Positions 17,975-27,346 of a stretch of 33,382 bases of DNA are shown here, piece by piece. The stretch lies in the NCBI GenBank assembly GCA_012840855.1, contig DUVX01000094.1, positions 1 to 33,382 of the forward strand. The letters are read 5' to 3'. Positions within the stretch are counted from its first letter, which is position 1. Each line of letters begins with the position of its first letter. Position numbers and translations under genes: made by a program. A model generated the notes under the pieces. It searched no databases. It saw only the letters and a program-made list of their open reading frames with translations, and was not told the DNA's origin. The stretch is from Bacillota bacterium (lineage in GTDB: Bacteria > Bacillota > Dethiobacteria > DTU022).

Positions 17975-19771
17975 ATGACCGGAAGATATGAAAAGATTAT
18001 AAGATTTGGCAAATCATCTTTGGCGAAACTTATTTACAGCCTGCGCCGCTTCCCGGAAACCCTGCTCATCTGTGTCGCTACCGTAACGGTGCTCATAATT
18101 TTAAACCACGGGGGGATGGACTCCGGGGGCGGGCCTTTCGTCACCCTGGATTCCGGTGAATTTTTAACGCGCCTGGCTGCGGCGCTGGCCCTAGGTGTAC
18201 CGCTTTCACTCTGCCTTAAACTTATCTTTGAAAGGGGCGCCTTTTCGAAGATAGCATCCAGAGTGCTCGTCTATATCGCCGCCGCCGGCGGCCTGGTGCT
18301 CTACTACTTTTACCTGCTCCAGGATTTCGAGATGGTCTCCCTTTCACGTTACGGCGCCGTCACCCTGGCCCTCTACCTGGCCTTCACCTTTATCCCCTAT
18401 TTCTACCGCCGGCAAAACTACGAACTCTACGTGATCAAGCTCTTCATCAGTTTTCTGATCACCTACCTTTTCGCCACCGTCCTCTTCGGGGGCATTTCTG
18501 CCATCCTGGCGACGATTAGCTATCTTTTTTCCGCCCCCATCTCCAGTAATATCTACTTCGATATCTGGCTCATCGCCGGCGGTATCTTTGCACCGGCCTT
18601 CTTCCTCGCCGGTATCCCCCGTAGCGATGAGGATATCCAGGCGGAAAGCTACCCTAAGGTGATCGCAATCCTGCTGAGCTATATCGTCATGCCGCTGATC
18701 CTCGCCTACAGCGCCATCCTTTACATTTACTTTATTAAAATATTGGTAACACAGCAGTGGCCCGATCTCATGGTTTCTCACCTGGTCCTCTGGTATGCCC
18801 TCATCAGCACCCTGGTACTCTTCGCCATCTATCCCCGGCGCAGCGAAAACCGGTGGAACGAAGCGTTCGTCGCTCATTTCCCTAAAGTGATCCTGCCGCT
18901 GTTGGCGATGATGTTTGCAGCCATGGGGATACGGATCAGCGCCTACGGCATCACCGAAAACAGGTACTTCGTGCTTCTGGCGGGGCTGTGGGTTACCGGG
19001 GCCATGCTCTACCTGATCCTTTCGAAAAAGCCGCGCCATATCTTCCTGCCTGCCTCACTGGCCCTCGTGGCGGTGCTCTCGGTTTTTGGTCCCTGGAGCA
19101 GCTATTCCCTCTCCGTGCGCAGCCAGAACCGGCACTTTGAAAAGATCGCTACGGAGCATAATCTGCTCCGGGAAGGGCAGATCGCCGTTGCCGCTGGCAC
19201 CACGGTGCCCGAGGCGGCGCAGGGAGAGCTGAGCTCGATCATCCTCTATTTCGATCAATCCCATGATCTGGCCCTGCTCCGGGCGCTGCCGGAGAATTTC
19301 GAGATCGATCAGATGGAGGCTCTTTTCGGTTTCCCGCTCCGCCAGTACGATTTCCCCGAAGATGAAGAGATCTATTTTCGTCACGCCCTCGACTACACTA
19401 AAATGTACTGGGATATCTCCGGCTACGACTATTTCGTGCAGCTATCCTCGGAGGAGCAGAGCTACCGCACCGGTGAGCTGGAGCTAGCCTACTTTCCCGA
19501 AGAGCAAAAACTAATAATCATGCAGCGGGGTGAAACGATCTACTCGCAAGATCTCACCGCCATCGCGGAAAAAATACACCGGGAAAACGCCGGGGAAGAA
19601 TATGTGGTATCGAAAGAGAAGATGACCCATACGGAGAGCACGAAAGATCTGGAGCTGTGCTATACCTTCAGCACTATCGGAGGCTGGGAAAAAAGATCTG
19701 CCGACGAGATCAATATCGACTATCTGGAGCTCTATCTTTTTGTAGGCCTGAAAGGGGCGGAACCGCAGTAG
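17975..19771 (+). CDS. DUF4153 family multi-pass membrane protein
   Basis: ORF 17960..19771; GAGGTG SD favours the Met at 17975. Many TM helices in the N-terminal two-thirds and a soluble C-terminal domain resembling DUF4153 proteins. Confidence 0.75.
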   Translation: MTGRYEKIIRFGKSSLAKLIYSLRRFPETLLICVATVTVLIILNHGGMDSGGGPFVTLDSGEFLTRLAAALALGVPLSLCLKLIFERGAFSKIASRVLVYIAAAGGLVLYYFYLLQDFEMVSLSRYGAVTLALYLAFTFIPYFYRRQNYELYVIKLFISFLITYLFATVLFGGISAILATISYLFSAPISSNIYFDIWLIAGGIFAPAFFLAGIPRSDEDIQAESYPKVIAILLSYIVMPLILAYSAILYIYFIKILVTQQWPDLMVSHLVLWYALISTLVLFAIYPRRSENRWNEAFVAHFPKVILPLLAMMFAAMGIRISAYGITENRYFVLLAGLWVTGAMLYLILSKKPRHIFLPASLALVAVLSVFGPWSSYSLSVRSQNRHFEKIATEHNLLREGQIAVAAGTTVPEAAQGELSSIILYFDQSHDLALLRALPENFEIDQMEALFGFPLRQYDFPEDEEIYFRHALDYTKMYWDISGYDYFVQLSSEEQSYRTGELELAYFPEEQKLIIMQRGETIYSQDLTAIAEKIHRENAGEEYVVSKEKMTHTESTKDLELCYTFSTIGGWEKRSADEINIDYLELYLFVGLKGAEPQ

Positions 19772-19813
19772 GGGTATGGTAAAGGCTAGCGGGTAAAGTA
19801 GTGCTCGGGGCCC

Positions 19814-22237
19814 TTACAACTCCACGACGTTCCCGCCCAGCAGAGCGGCTGTGCCCGGATCGCAGGTGGTGATGATCAACTGCTTCTCGCGGGCGAATTC
19901 TTGCAGTACGGCAGCGGCCTGCGCCTTTCTCTCCGGATCGAGGTAGACCAGGGGATCATCCATAACCATGAAACCGCCGGCGCCGGCAAGGAGGTATTCG
20001 GCCGCAGCCAGCCGCAGCGCCAGTGCCACCCCACCGGCTGTACCGGTGGAGAGCAGCTCCACAGGCAGCGCGCCTCCCGCTGCCCGGATGATACTGCCCG
20101 GAACAACGCCCGCCATCTCCGCTGCCCGGTAGCGGCCGCCCGTTACCGGGCCGAGATAGCGGCCAAAAGAACGGGCCAGCGGCTCGTACGTCTCGCCATC
20201 CAGCTCTTCTTTTAACGCCCGGAACTCAGCCTCTACAACAGTGAGCGCCCGGGCCTCTTCCCTGAGCCGATCAAATTTTTCCCGGCTCGCAGTGAAAGCC
20301 TCTTCCAGATCTTCCGAGCTCTCCTCCGGCAGCGTCTCTCTTACCCGGACCAGCTCAAGTTTCAACCCGGTTAATCTATCTGTAAGGCTTTTTTTCAGAT
20401 CATCCAGCTTTTGCAGCGCAGCCATGAACTCCTCAGCGGAAGCGTAGCCCTCCGGCAGAGGAGCCAGTTCCTTAAGCTCTGCGGTGATCTGCCCGGCTCT
20501 TCTTTCCAGTTCGCCCAGCTCTTCAGCCAGCTTTTCGGGGGTGCCGTGTTCTTCAGTCCATACTGTAATCTTCTGCCTTTCCTGATCAAGCGTGCTCCCG
20601 TCCGCAGCGATGGTACTGCTCAGGTCGTTAATCTCCTCCTGAATTTCTCTGAGACTGCGCACCTCTTTTTCTTCCGGCAACGCTGCCACCTCCCGCTCCA
20701 GCGCGGAGAAGTCAATCTCCCCCAAAAGGTCGCTCAGCCGATCCTGCAGACTTTTCTGTTCCTGCCGAAGACTCTCGCGCCTGCTGAAGGCGGCTTCGGC
20801 CGCCGCGATATCCGGCACTGCCAGCGACTTCAACTTCTCTTCTATCAATTTTTCCGCCCGCTCGATCTCGCCGAGCAGGCTTTCGACATCGCCCTCGCCC
20901 GATTGAATCTCCAGGGTCCAGTCGTCGCTCTCTAAGATCAGGCGGCCCGCTCCCTCGAAGAGGCCCTCCTGCTCTATTCTCCTACTTTCAGCCTGCTCTA
21001 GACCCGAAGTTATCCTCAGCTCGAGCGGTTTGCGCGCGGTAAGACGCGCCTTCAGTTTCATCGCTTCCACACGGGTCCTGCACTCGCCCGCCCGTCTCCG
21101 CCATTCTTTCAGATCGCGCAGCTCATCCCGGCCTACCGGAGCCAACCCGGCAGATTCCTTCTCGTTTTCGCCCATCTTGCGGCGCAACGGCCGGGCCTTT
21201 TCTAGCAGTTCGCGCTTCTGCCGCGCAGCCCGCTGCTCTTCTGACCTAGCAAGTTCTTTTTGAAGGGAGGCAAGCTTCTTTCGATCCGCCTCCAGGCTTC
21301 CAGACAGCTGGTCGACCCTGCCTATGGTTTTGGGCCAATCAACGATCACCTTTCTCAAGGCTGCTGTTTTCACTTCAACCGTCTCCAGTTGCGGCTCCAG
21401 GACGCTGCGCCGCCGGACATCTTTTTCCAAAAGTTTCATTTTTGTCAGCCGCCCCGCCGCTCCAGCCTCTTTTTCGGCTGTCTCCGCCAGCTCCCCGGCC
21501 AAATCGTCAACCCGTTTCTCCAACTCCCTGGCCTGCTGCAACCGCCGCCGCAACCTTTCGCTCTCATAGTACGCCGCCAGCAGCCGCCCCTTCCTTCGCT
21601 CGTAGGGGTGGTCGATGCCGCGGTTGTTCTTGGGGCCGTCCCTGACCGGATCCCAGTTGCTCAAAAGATCCTTCAAAGCCTCCGCAATGGCTTTCTCCAG
21701 CTTTTCCACCGAAACCCCGCCGGCCTCGATGACCGTCCGCCGCAGGATTCCCGCTACCGTTTGCACTGCCTCGTCGTCCTCGCGCAGGCTCTCCAGGGTG
21801 CGCTCCATCTCATCCTGTCGGGCAAAAAGCACCGCCTGGTAGGTGCCCCTCCCGTAGGAGAGCGCCTGCTGCAGCCGCTCCCGGACCGCGGCGGGGTTGT
21901 TGATCTCAGCGCCGCTCTCCAGCAGCAGCTGCGCCTCCCTAATCTCTCCCCAGGAGCAGCTGTAGGTGCAGCACTCCTCATCGCCGCAGCGGTAGCGCAG
22001 CCTTACCCGAGCGGTGTCGCCGCCGGGATGGGGCAGGCACCGCCCCAGGAATTCTTTCCAATCCCGCGAACTTTTCCTCACATCGGGGGGCAAAAATAGA
22101 ACGGCGAAGAGAGCGTTGACCAAAGTGCTCTTGCCGGCCTCGTTGGGGCCGAGGAGTACATTCAACCCCGGCTCGAAGCGATAGAGCGCCTCCTTAACGC
22201 CGCCGAAGGGGTTCAATTGAAGTTCTTCGATGATCAT
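19814..22237 (-). CDS. SMC/Rad50-like AAA ATPase (YhaN/SbcC-like)
   Basis: 807 aa; Walker A LLGPNEAGKSTLVNALF, long coiled coil, signature LSTGTAGGVALALRLA, Walker B GFMVMDDPLVYLD. Confidence 0.88.
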   Translation of the reverse strand: MIIEELQLNPFGGVKEALYRFEPGLNVLLGPNEAGKSTLVNALFAVLFLPPDVRKSSRDWKEFLGRCLPHPGGDTARVRLRYRCGDEECCTYSCSWGEIREAQLLLESGAEINNPAAVRERLQQALSYGRGTYQAVLFARQDEMERTLESLREDDEAVQTVAGILRRTVIEAGGVSVEKLEKAIAEALKDLLSNWDPVRDGPKNNRGIDHPYERRKGRLLAAYYESERLRRRLQQARELEKRVDDLAGELAETAEKEAGAAGRLTKMKLLEKDVRRRSVLEPQLETVEVKTAALRKVIVDWPKTIGRVDQLSGSLEADRKKLASLQKELARSEEQRAARQKRELLEKARPLRRKMGENEKESAGLAPVGRDELRDLKEWRRRAGECRTRVEAMKLKARLTARKPLELRITSGLEQAESRRIEQEGLFEGAGRLILESDDWTLEIQSGEGDVESLLGEIERAEKLIEEKLKSLAVPDIAAAEAAFSRRESLRQEQKSLQDRLSDLLGEIDFSALEREVAALPEEKEVRSLREIQEEINDLSSTIAADGSTLDQERQKITVWTEEHGTPEKLAEELGELERRAGQITAELKELAPLPEGYASAEEFMAALQKLDDLKKSLTDRLTGLKLELVRVRETLPEESSEDLEEAFTASREKFDRLREEARALTVVEAEFRALKEELDGETYEPLARSFGRYLGPVTGGRYRAAEMAGVVPGSIIRAAGGALPVELLSTGTAGGVALALRLAAAEYLLAGAGGFMVMDDPLVYLDPERKAQAAAVLQEFAREKQLIITTCDPGTAALLGGNVVEL

Positions 22238-23361
22238 TTTTTCACCTCACCGATCAGCCGATAGGCCAGCTGCAGCGCGGCGGGGTCGTCCTTCTTCGCC
22301 AGCCGCGACAGCAGGCGCTGCGGAAAGGATCCGGCAGAGAAATGGGTATCGATCAGCTCCGCCGACAGCTCCACCGCCAGGGTGCTGTCATCCTCTTCTA
22401 AGTAAAGCAGGTTCGAACGAAGCTCGTCGAACCAGAGGCGGCGGGAACGGTATCTCTCCTCCGGTAAAAAACCGGCCAGGCTCAGCTTCACCAAGGCCCG
22501 TCTGCCGGCCTGCCGCAGCTCCTCCGCAAGATTATCCAGATCGGCTTCTCCTTGAAGCTGCCGTGATAGATCCATGAAGCGATAGGAACCGGTGGAAAGA
22601 GCGCAGCATTCGGCCTGCCCCCCCTCGTCAAGGGTAATGACCCAGGCACTGCCTCCATGGCGGCAATCGAAACCGTCGGGCTCGGGCGTGCCGCTGAAGC
22701 AAAAACCCGCTCCCTGTACCCGGTCCAGATCGGGATAGCGCACATGAGTATGCCCTAGGCACCAGTGGTGCAAGCCAAGGGCGAGCAGCTCTTCCTCATC
22801 CATGGGGAAATACTGCTCTTCCGGATCGGGCGAGATCCCCCGCACGGTGCCATGAGCCACACCGATGTGCCATTTTGCCGGGGGGCGTTCCGCCAGCTCG
22901 CGGATCCAGCTGAGCCTGTTTTCCCGGGATCGCTTCCGGTGGCAGGGCGCGGGGTAGAGCACCGCATCGATGCCGTAATCCTGAAGCCGTAAGGGTGCCG
23001 TGTCGGTCAGTAAAAGCAGCGAGTCCGGAGCCAGCTCGCGCATCTCCTTCCAGAGGCCTCCAAAGCCGTCGTCGTAATCGTGGTTGCCCGGCAGGATGGC
23101 GACACAGCCACCCTGGAAACGGGAGAGCGCCTCCACCGCCCAGACGACAGCCTCCGGAGGCATCTGGGCCCGGTGAAAAAGGTCCCCCGCCACCACAAAA
23201 AGCTGGCACTGCGCTTCATTGGCCTGCTCCACCAGCCGCTCAAGCGTCTCATAGCGTGCCTCGATGAGCCGCCGGCGCACCCCTTCGGGATAGGGGCGGT
23301 TGCCGAAGGTCATCCCCAGATGTAGATCAGCGGTATGAAATATCTTTAAAGTGATCTTCAA
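22234..23361 (-). CDS. Metallophosphoesterase / DNA repair exonuclease (YhaO/SbcD-like)
   Basis: 375 aa; FHTADLHLGMTFG, VAGDLFHRAQ, LPGNHDYDDGF, GVAHG, CLGHTHVRY phosphoesterase motifs; ATGA overlap with the downstream ATPase gene. Confidence 0.9.
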   Translation of the reverse strand: MKITLKIFHTADLHLGMTFGNRPYPEGVRRRLIEARYETLERLVEQANEAQCQLFVVAGDLFHRAQMPPEAVVWAVEALSRFQGGCVAILPGNHDYDDGFGGLWKEMRELAPDSLLLLTDTAPLRLQDYGIDAVLYPAPCHRKRSRENRLSWIRELAERPPAKWHIGVAHGTVRGISPDPEEQYFPMDEEELLALGLHHWCLGHTHVRYPDLDRVQGAGFCFSGTPEPDGFDCRHGGSAWVITLDEGGQAECCALSTGSYRFMDLSRQLQGEADLDNLAEELRQAGRRALVKLSLAGFLPEERYRSRRLWFDELRSNLLYLEEDDSTLAVELSAELIDTHFSAGSFPQRLLSRLAKKDDPAALQLAYRLIGEVKK

Positions 23362-23428
23362 CTCCCCATTTCACTGATAACTTTGACTAACAGAGACCGC
23401 CAGGCTCCCTGTTAAGGCGCAGGTAGCG

Positions 23429-24931
23429 CTACTTGCCGCCCTCCGCCCAGCCCCGCGCCCTTTCCACCGCCCGCAGCCAATTGCGGCAAAGATTTTCGCG
23501 CTCCGCTGCTGCCATCTGCGGCCGGAAGGAAGCATCCTCACGCCATTTCTCCGCCAGGATAGCACGATCGGGCCATACTCCCACCGCCAGGCCGGCCAGA
23601 TAAGCGGCCCCCAGGGCGGTGGTCTCCAGCGTGGCGGAGCGCCGCACTACCGTATCGGCCACGTCCGCCTGAAACTGCAGCAGCAGATCCATCACCCCGG
23701 CGCCACCATCGATCCTCATCTCGCTGAAGGGAATCCCCGCCTCCCGACTCATGATCTTCAGCACATCGCAGGTCTGGTAAGCCATCGCCTCGACCACGGC
23801 CCGCGCCAGGTGAGCCCGCGTTGTCCCCCGGGTGAGGCCGACGATAAGGCCGCGGGCATAGGGATCCCAGTAAGGAGCGCCGAGCCCCACGAAGGCCGGC
23901 ACCAGGTAGACCCCGCCGTTATCTTCCACCTGCGCCGCCAGCGGGCCCGTCTCCGAGGCGTGATCGATGATCTGCAGCCCATCGCGCAGCCACTGGATCG
24001 CCGCGCCGGTGATAAAGATGCTGCCCTCGAGGGCATAGTCAACAGCGTCGCCGATCCCCCAGGCTATCGTCGTCAGCAGCCCCGCTTCCGAGCGGATCGC
24101 CCTGGAACCGGTATTCATCAGCAAGAAGGAGCCGGTCCCGTAGGTGTTCTTTACCATCCCCGGCTCGAAGCAGGCCTGGCCAAAAAGGGCGGCCTGCTGA
24201 TCGCCGGCGATCCCCCCTACCGGCACTGAAACTCCCATGAAGGCGGCGGGATCGGTCTCGCCGTAGATGACGCTGCTGGCCATCACCTGCGGCAGAATCT
24301 CTTTCGGAACCCCCATGATCTCCAGAAGTTGCCCGTCCCATTCCAGCGTATGAATGTTGAAAAGAAGCGTACGCGAAGCGTTGGAGTAATCGGTGGCGTG
24401 GACTCTCCCCCCGGTAAGCCGGTAGAGCAGGTAGCTGTCGATCGTCCCGCAGAGCAGCTCGCCGGAGCCAGCCGCCTCCCGGACGGTGGGCAGGTTTTCC
24501 AGAGCCCAGCGGATCTTCGTCCCGGTAAAATAGGGATCCAGGACCAATCCCGTTTTTTCCTGAAAAAGCTCCAGGTGGCCTTCATCTTTTAATTTCTGGC
24601 AGAGCGGCGCCGTGCGGCGGCACTGCCAGACAATGGCGTTCGCCAGCGGCTTGCCGCTGGAGCGCTCCCAGAAGACCACCGTTTCCCGCTGATTGGTGAT
24701 CCCGATAGCCGAAATCCCGGCGGCTTTCACTCCCGCTTTTTCGAGGGCTTCTTTCACCGCCGCCAGGGTAGAGGTCCAGATCTCCTCCGGATCGTGCTCG
24801 ACCCAACCCGGCTGGGGATAGTACTGGCGATGCTCCCGGGAAGCCCGCCCCAGGGGTAGCCCCTGTTCATCCCAGAGGATCGCCGTGGTACCGGTAGTGC
24901 CCTGATCGATCGATAATATCCGTGCTGTGAT
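23429..24931 (-). CDS. glpK: Glycerol kinase with no canonical start codon (open frame extends upstream to an ATC at the expected Met position)
   Basis: ORF track begins at an internal GTG (24757), but homologous N-terminal sequence continues upstream in frame: (I)TARILSIDQGTTGTTAILWDEQGLPLGRASREHRQYYPQPGWVEHDPEEIWTSTLAAVKEA.... FGGY kinase motifs GITNQRETVVFWERSSGKPLANAIVWQCRRT, GLTRGTTRAHLARAVVEAMAYQT. Confidence 0.88.
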   Translation of the reverse strand: MTARILSIDQGTTGTTAILWDEQGLPLGRASREHRQYYPQPGWVEHDPEEIWTSTLAAVKEALEKAGVKAAGISAIGITNQRETVVFWERSSGKPLANAIVWQCRRTAPLCQKLKDEGHLELFQEKTGLVLDPYFTGTKIRWALENLPTVREAAGSGELLCGTIDSYLLYRLTGGRVHATDYSNASRTLLFNIHTLEWDGQLLEIMGVPKEILPQVMASSVIYGETDPAAFMGVSVPVGGIAGDQQAALFGQACFEPGMVKNTYGTGSFLLMNTGSRAIRSEAGLLTTIAWGIGDAVDYALEGSIFITGAAIQWLRDGLQIIDHASETGPLAAQVEDNGGVYLVPAFVGLGAPYWDPYARGLIVGLTRGTTRAHLARAVVEAMAYQTCDVLKIMSREAGIPFSEMRIDGGAGVMDLLLQFQADVADTVVRRSATLETTALGAAYLAGLAVGVWPDRAILAEKWREDASFRPQMAAAERENLCRNWLRAVERARGWAEGGK

Positions 24932-24952
24932 GATGATCGCCTCCTTGACTGC

Positions 24953-25702
24953 CTAGGCATACTGCCGCATAAACCGCGCCGTATTCTCGAAAACTATCTC
25001 CTTATCAAAATCAAGTGTGGCCACATGGTAAGAGTTATCGAGCCAAATAAGCTCTTTTTCGGATGAACCGATATGCTCCAGGATATAGGGGGCATTGGAG
25101 GGATGGACCACGTGATCATCCCGCGCTGCCAGAATTAGCGCCGGCTGTTTGATCCCGGGGAGCTCCTCCTTCACCATAGCACAAAGTTTCAGCAGCTCTC
25201 CCAGCGCCGGAAGCGGCACCTTGTCGTAAGAAAGCTCCACCACCGAGGGATCCTTGATGTCGCTGCCCACACCGGGCACAGTTTTCACGATCCTGCGCAA
25301 CAGTGGAAAAAGGATAAGCTTGGGATCTTTCATGAACACAGGCCCGCAGATCGGCACCACACCCTTGATCGTATCGGGATGGCTGTAGGCAAGGTGCAGC
25401 GCCAGCGTTGCCCCCATGGAGAGACCGGCGACGAATACCGTCTTGCACTTGTTCTTGATTTCCTCCAGCCCCGCCTCCGCCGAATCGATCCAGTCCTGGT
25501 AGCTGTTATCGAACATATCCTCCACCCGCGTGCCGTGTCCTTTCAGCCGCGGCCCCACCACGGTGAACCCCTGGGCGGCAAGATACTCTCCCATCGGCCG
25601 CATGCTCGAGGGGTTCCCTGTAAACCCATGCACCAGCAGACAGCCCACCTCACCTCCTGGAAAAACAAAAGGCTCTGCGCCAGCGATTACCGGACCTTCC
25701 AT
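24953..25702 (-). CDS. Alpha/beta hydrolase (carboxylesterase / monoacylglycerol-lipase-like)
   Basis: Likely start MEGPVIAGAEPF at 25702 with AAAGGAGG SD (ORF track starts at 25870); VHGFTGNPSSM, GLSMGATLAL nucleophile elbow, DDHVVHPSNA, NSYHVATLD. Confidence 0.87.
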   Translation of the reverse strand: MEGPVIAGAEPFVFPGGEVGCLLVHGFTGNPSSMRPMGEYLAAQGFTVVGPRLKGHGTRVEDMFDNSYQDWIDSAEAGLEEIKNKCKTVFVAGLSMGATLALHLAYSHPDTIKGVVPICGPVFMKDPKLILFPLLRRIVKTVPGVGSDIKDPSVVELSYDKVPLPALGELLKLCAMVKEELPGIKQPALILAARDDHVVHPSNAPYILEHIGSSEKELIWLDNSYHVATLDFDKEIVFENTARFMRQYA

Positions 25703-25970
25703 CGATGACAACCTCCTTTTAGCTAAAACTTTAACTTTACCAGCAAATAGCGCCCCGCCCCAACTGCATAGCGAATATATTTGTGGATCCACTACATTAT
25801 AATTGCTTTTTCCTGTATATATTTCTTGATTATTGGCATAACTCCTGCCCGGCGGAAGCATGCCGTTCATTTTTTAAGGTCTCTTTTTCCGATTGCTACG
25901 GCGGTTGGCCTTCCTTGATCAGGTCGCAACCAAAGTATGGCCGCCCTCCACCGCGTTGAAGCAATTGTGA

Positions 25971-25999
25971 TTGATTTTTAGCCCTTTTCAGGGTAATAT
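25971..25999 (+). promoter_or_regulatory. Candidate sigma-A-type promoter for tRNA-Arg
   Basis: TTGATT - 17 nt - TAATAT, ending about 10 nt before the tRNA 5' end. Confidence 0.5.
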
Positions 26000-26009
26000 A
26001 AGGGTGCGC

Positions 26010-26085
26010 GCGCCTGTAGCTCAGGGGATAGAGCAGTGGACTTCTAATCCACTGGCCGGGGGTTCGAATCCTCCCAGGCGCGCCA
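26010..26085 (+). tRNA. tRNA-Arg (anticodon TCT), CCA encoded
   Basis: Acceptor GCGCCTG / CAGGCGC, anticodon arm GTGGActTCTaaTCCAC, T-arm with GGTTCGAATC, terminal GCCA. Confidence 0.95.
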
Positions 26086-26106
26086 TTATTTTTGTATCCT
26101 GTAAAA

Positions 26107-26304
26107 TTAAGGCTTATAACTGTTTAGAAACTCTGATGGAGTAAGAACTTCGAGGCGGGCAATAGCCAAATTGGCAAAATCTTTGTCTCCAATTACCAAA
26201 ACATCCACATCGGAAGCAATCGCAGAAACAATAATGGGTATGTCTTTCTCATCATTAAATTATTCGTAACCCCACGCTTTCTTCTTTAACTGCCAAGTGA
26301 TCCA
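26107..26304 (-). pseudogene. Remnant of a PIN-domain (VapC-like) nuclease
   Basis: Minus-strand frame reads ...KKKAWGYE*FNDEKDIPIIVSAIASDVDVLVIGDKDFANLAIARLEVLTPSEFLNSYKP*; PIN-like D-x-x-I..A....D.LVTGDKDF signature, in-frame TAA, N-terminal half missing. Confidence 0.7.
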
Positions 26305-26327
26305 ACATGGGAAATCAAAAAGATCCA

Positions 26328-26594
26328 CTAAAAGTGTTTCAAAATGTTGTGACGCCCAACGTCAAGCAATATAATCATTTTATCGCCCTCGTAGTGCCAA
26401 ATGATACGGATATCCATGTTGACGCTGCACTCAAACAGATCAGTTGTTCCCTGTATACGCTTGGTGCGCAAAGATGGGTGTGCAGGGTTTTCCGCCATAA
26501 GTTCCAGCTTATGTGCCAGTTGTCTTTTTTCTTTATCAGCCAGCGATCTATAATGCTTTTGAAAACGGTTCGTAAAGGTGAATTGATAGGCCAT
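26328..26594 (-). CDS. RelE/ParE-superfamily toxin
   Basis: 88 aa; FTNRFQKHYRSLADKEKRQLAHKLELMAENPAHPSLRTKRIQG...FECSVNMDIRIIWHYEGDKMIILLDVGRHNIL; starts directly after the antitoxin stop codon. Confidence 0.85.
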   Translation of the reverse strand: MAYQFTFTNRFQKHYRSLADKEKRQLAHKLELMAENPAHPSLRTKRIQGTTDLFECSVNMDIRIIWHYEGDKMIILLDVGRHNILKHF

Positions 26595-26855
26595 TCAGTT
26601 TTCCTCCAGCTTTGTGAACAGCGCGTCAATCTTGTCAAAGACAGGCTGTTTGCCGGAGGCTAACTTTGCTTTTGTTTCCTCGATTTCGTCTTTGAGTTCG
26701 TCAAGATATTTTTTCGGATAAACGGACACGGGCATTATGCAAATAACACCATCCTTTTCAAAGATCTCCAGTTTATCCCCTTCGGATAGGCCCAGTTTTT
26801 CAACAAGCTCTTTTGGGATGGTGATTTGGGATTTAGGGCGTAATTCGGCCAGCAT
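26595..26855 (-). CDS. AbrB/MazE (SpoVT-type swapped-hairpin) antitoxin
   Basis: 86 aa; LRPKSQITIPKELVEKLGLSEGDKLEIFEKDGVICIMPV is a classical AbrB-like N-terminus. Confidence 0.87.
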   Translation of the reverse strand: MLAELRPKSQITIPKELVEKLGLSEGDKLEIFEKDGVICIMPVSVYPKKYLDELKDEIEETKAKLASGKQPVFDKIDALFTKLEEN

Positions 26856-26929
26856 TTGTGATCATCCCCATTCCTTAGGTTGGAATTTACTACTTTCCTA
26901 CCAAGAGTATACCCCGTTTTCACAAAAAG

Positions 26930-27157
26930 TCAACCTGTCAAAGAAGCTATTGCAACAACTGCGCTGATGTCCGACCAATCCGATATGTCACATTCACCGG
27001 ATTTATTTCTCCCAACAGCAACAACTTTTCCATCTGATCTGATTCCTACAGGTAAAGTGACGAACCTTGTACCACAAGGGTTTTCAAGGTTATGCATGCT
27101 TCCCCAAACAACTCGTAAATCAATTAATTGCCAAACAGGAGACCAATAGGAGACCAT
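26930..27157 (-). pseudogene. RCC1-repeat protein remnant
   Basis: GIRSDGKVVAVGRNKSGECDISDWSDISAVVAIA is a single RCC1-like repeat, too short to form a propeller. Confidence 0.6.
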
Positions 27158-27346
27158 CTTCCATGCTCATTGAAAGGCCCTTTGCCTTCTTCTGCAGGCC
27201 CAGCTATTATTATTTCCCTCGAGACAGTTCGTAAAAAAGAATGTATCCCTGTTTAAACTCTTATTCGGGCTTATTCGCCAGGTTGACACGAGGGACTAGC
27301 CATTGTTAGGATTATCCTTAAGGGAAAGTTTGCTCTCTCTTTAATA

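Noticed and set aside
21260-22099. 279-aa plus-strand ORF
   Set aside because: Antisense to the YhaN-like ATPase; Q/P/R-rich shadow translation.
25796-25801. Perfect minus-strand TATAAT upstream of the esterase gene
   Set aside because: No acceptable -35 at 16-18 nt, so not called as a promoter.
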